DNA from: JAUVKA01 sp964465145
GTDB lineage: Bacteria; Bacteroidota; Bacteroidia; Bacteroidales; UBA12481
Direction: 5' to 3'
DNA: 7,898 bases
Assembly (NCBI GenBank): GCA_964465145.1
Contig: CAYXJR010000132.1
Coordinates: 1-7,898, forward strand
Below the pieces are notes generated by a model. That model made no database searches. It was not told where the DNA came from and saw only the letters and a list, made by a program, of their open reading frames with translations. This document shows positions 7,238-7,898 of the stretch, in pieces (within the stretch, counting starts at the first letter, position 1; the number at the start of each line of letters is the position of its first letter). The translations under genes were made by a program, and so were the position numbers.

Positions 7238-7319
7238 TAACCTTGACGGATGCAGTTTATGAATAATCCGGGCTAGGCGAGAAAAACAAAAAAGAACCGG
7301 CAGCTTTCGTCAATCAATA

Positions 7320-7619
7320 TTATTTTTTCTTTGCAGGTGTTGAGAATGGAAGAGGAGTTACCCTAATAGTCTTCTGTTGTTCGAGAAGCAACAGACAATC
7401 TTTTACAGCACATTCCAGTTGTGGATCCTTGCCTTGTGATAGTGATATTGCATCCTGACGAACTGCAATGTCAGGAGGAACTCCTTCATTTTCTGCAACC
7501 CACTTGTTGTTTATAGGATCGAAAACAGCATTGTCAGGGGCTGTTACAGTTCCTTCATTTGAGACCACTAATACCGTTATGTTCATCTTTTCTAGCTCTT
7601 GTGGAAGAATAGCTAACAA
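7320..7619 (-). pseudogene. C-terminal remnant of a tricorn-type S41 peptidase
   Basis: An open frame of about 100 codons with no normal start (TTG at 7619; the frame is open only back to a stop at 7650-7652). The stretch from about 7559 to the TAA at 7320-7322 reads EGTVTAPDNAVFDP, then WVAENEGVPPDIAV and QGKDPQLECAV. This is the pattern that ends tricorn-like S41 serine peptidases: VTAPxxxxxDP, W-x-x-EN-x-GV-x-PDI, G-x-DPQLE-x-A. Full proteins are around 1000 residues with beta-propeller, PDZ and catalytic domains; all of that, including the active-site Ser, is absent. The ~20 codons before VTAPD do not show the usual TxGG-containing lead-in, and directly upstream lies a transposase fragment, so the gene was probably cut by an insertion and later deletion. 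It converges on the operon and probably has no function. The family call rests on motif recall, not a search. Confidence 0.65.
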
Positions 7620-7636
7620 TTTGTCTTTTACCGGTT

Positions 7637-7726
7637 TGTTTTGACAACCTTATATTTTCCAGAGGATTTGGAAATGATTTGAACCGAGATACTTCCTTAT
7701 CGATTTTTGAGTTTGCGTACAAACAT
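7637..7726 (-). pseudogene. N-terminal fragment of an IS1634/IS4-like transposase with in-frame stop
   Basis: On the minus strand an ATG at 7726 opens MFVRKLKNR, then a TAA at 7697-7699, then GSISVQIISKSSGKYKVVKT. This matches the start of transposases of the IS1634 branch of the IS4 superfamily, which begin MFVR-K-K-NKSG and continue with SVQVI-x-K-x-x-GKY-x-V-x-KTIG. The stop sits exactly where the family has Ser, so one base change (TCA to TAA) would explain it. Homology ends after KT, where the family's IG would follow; the frame meets another stop at 7628-7630 and the sequence leads into the S41 remnant. Only about 30 of some 500 codons remain. The fragment is dead, and a read-through of this length is meaningless. 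The call is from motif memory and should be treated as probable. Confidence 0.55.
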
Positions 7727-7898
7727 ACCCCAAAAGTTGTCGTGCACACCCAAATTCAAAATCCGCCTTCTAATAATCAGCAAGTTACAGCGACTTTTAT
7801 AAGAAGTGTGGAAAGCAGGAGTACAATTATGTCCAATAGGCTTTGAATTTAACAGTAAGAATCACTTACGATATCATTGCAATTTGGACAGTTTATAT
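7727..7898. other. Non-coding edge, possible end of the decayed insertion sequence
   Basis: No supportable gene is seen in this stretch on either strand. If the transposase fragment is real, this is its upstream region, and the insertion-sequence end should fall here. The 7-bp inverted pair TGTCCAA (7830-7836) and TTGGACA (7884-7890), and a small imperfect hairpin GTAAG/CTTAC (7855-7859 and 7865-7869), are the only structures noticed. A forward frame is open from about 7611 to a TGA near 7846, but it reads like the antisense of the transposase remnant and has no family signature. Confidence 0.35.
7830..7890. repeat. 7-bp inverted repeat TGTCCAA/TTGGACA
   Basis: The arms are 7830-7836 and 7884-7890, separated by 47 bases. 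On the minus strand the outer arm begins CTGTCCAAATTGC about 165 bases upstream of the transposase ATG, a plausible position for an insertion-sequence terminal repeat. A pair this short is also easily found by chance, and the matching far end of the element is not in the window. Confidence 0.25.

Noticed and set aside
7211..7319. Rho-independent terminator between the operon and the convergent S41 fragment
   Set aside because: CCGGA/TCCGG copies about 30 bases apart and the TTTCCGGAAA palindrome exist, but no GC-rich stem followed by a T-run is seen.
7555..7749. Minus-strand 64-codon frame containing FPNPLENIRL, reminiscent of a type IX secretion C-terminal sorting domain (PNP motif)
   Set aside because: It overlaps the transposase remnant in another frame, has no further sorting-domain pattern, and ends with unrelated charged sequence; most likely chance.
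7611..7846. Plus-strand open frame across the transposase remnant and the window edge
   Set aside because: It is largely the antisense of the transposase fragment, has no start with context and no recognisable domain.

Overview
The window looks like a Bacteroidota chromosome. It is AT-rich (estimated by eye, around 40% GC), start codons are preceded by A/T-rich sequence rather than strong Shine-Dalgarno boxes, the lipoprotein signals have loose lipoboxes, and the gene families are ones often seen in polysaccharide- and sugar-acid-using Bacteroidota. No genus can be named from the sequence alone.

Positions 46-7210 hold six genes on the + strand with gaps of 71, 21, 11, -4 and 46 bases, so they are very probably one operon. 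In order: (1) a Tat-exported enolase-superfamily (mandelate racemase/muconate lactonizing type) enzyme; (2) a secreted, double-length RraA-family protein; (3) a bile acid:sodium symporter (BASS) family transporter with extra membrane segments; (4) a small NTF2-like/DUF4440 probable lipoprotein; (5) a second, divergent Tat-exported enolase-superfamily enzyme, overlapping gene 4 by four bases; (6) a lipoprotein AGE-family (N-acylglucosamine 2-epimerase-like) sugar epimerase/isomerase with a C-terminal beta-rich extension. Every non-membrane product carries an export signal.

The likely joint role, as an inference, is sugar or sugar-acid breakdown outside the cytoplasm. The AGE protein would isomerise a sugar, one or both enolase-type enzymes would dehydrate aldonic acids to 2-keto-3-deoxy acids, the RraA-like protein would cleave or otherwise process the keto acid, and the BASS carrier would import the resulting small acid. 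The substrates cannot be read from the sequence.

Positions 7211-7898 are a decayed edge. A short convergent (- strand) fragment resembles the extreme C-terminus of a tricorn-type S41 peptidase. Just upstream of it is the first ~30 codons of an IS1634/IS4-like transposase with an in-frame stop. The last ~170 bases have no supportable gene and may include the old insertion-sequence end. No RNA genes, CRISPR arrays or convincing terminators were found. The window begins 45 bases before the first gene, so the operon promoter and any upstream partner genes (for example SusC/SusD) are not visible.
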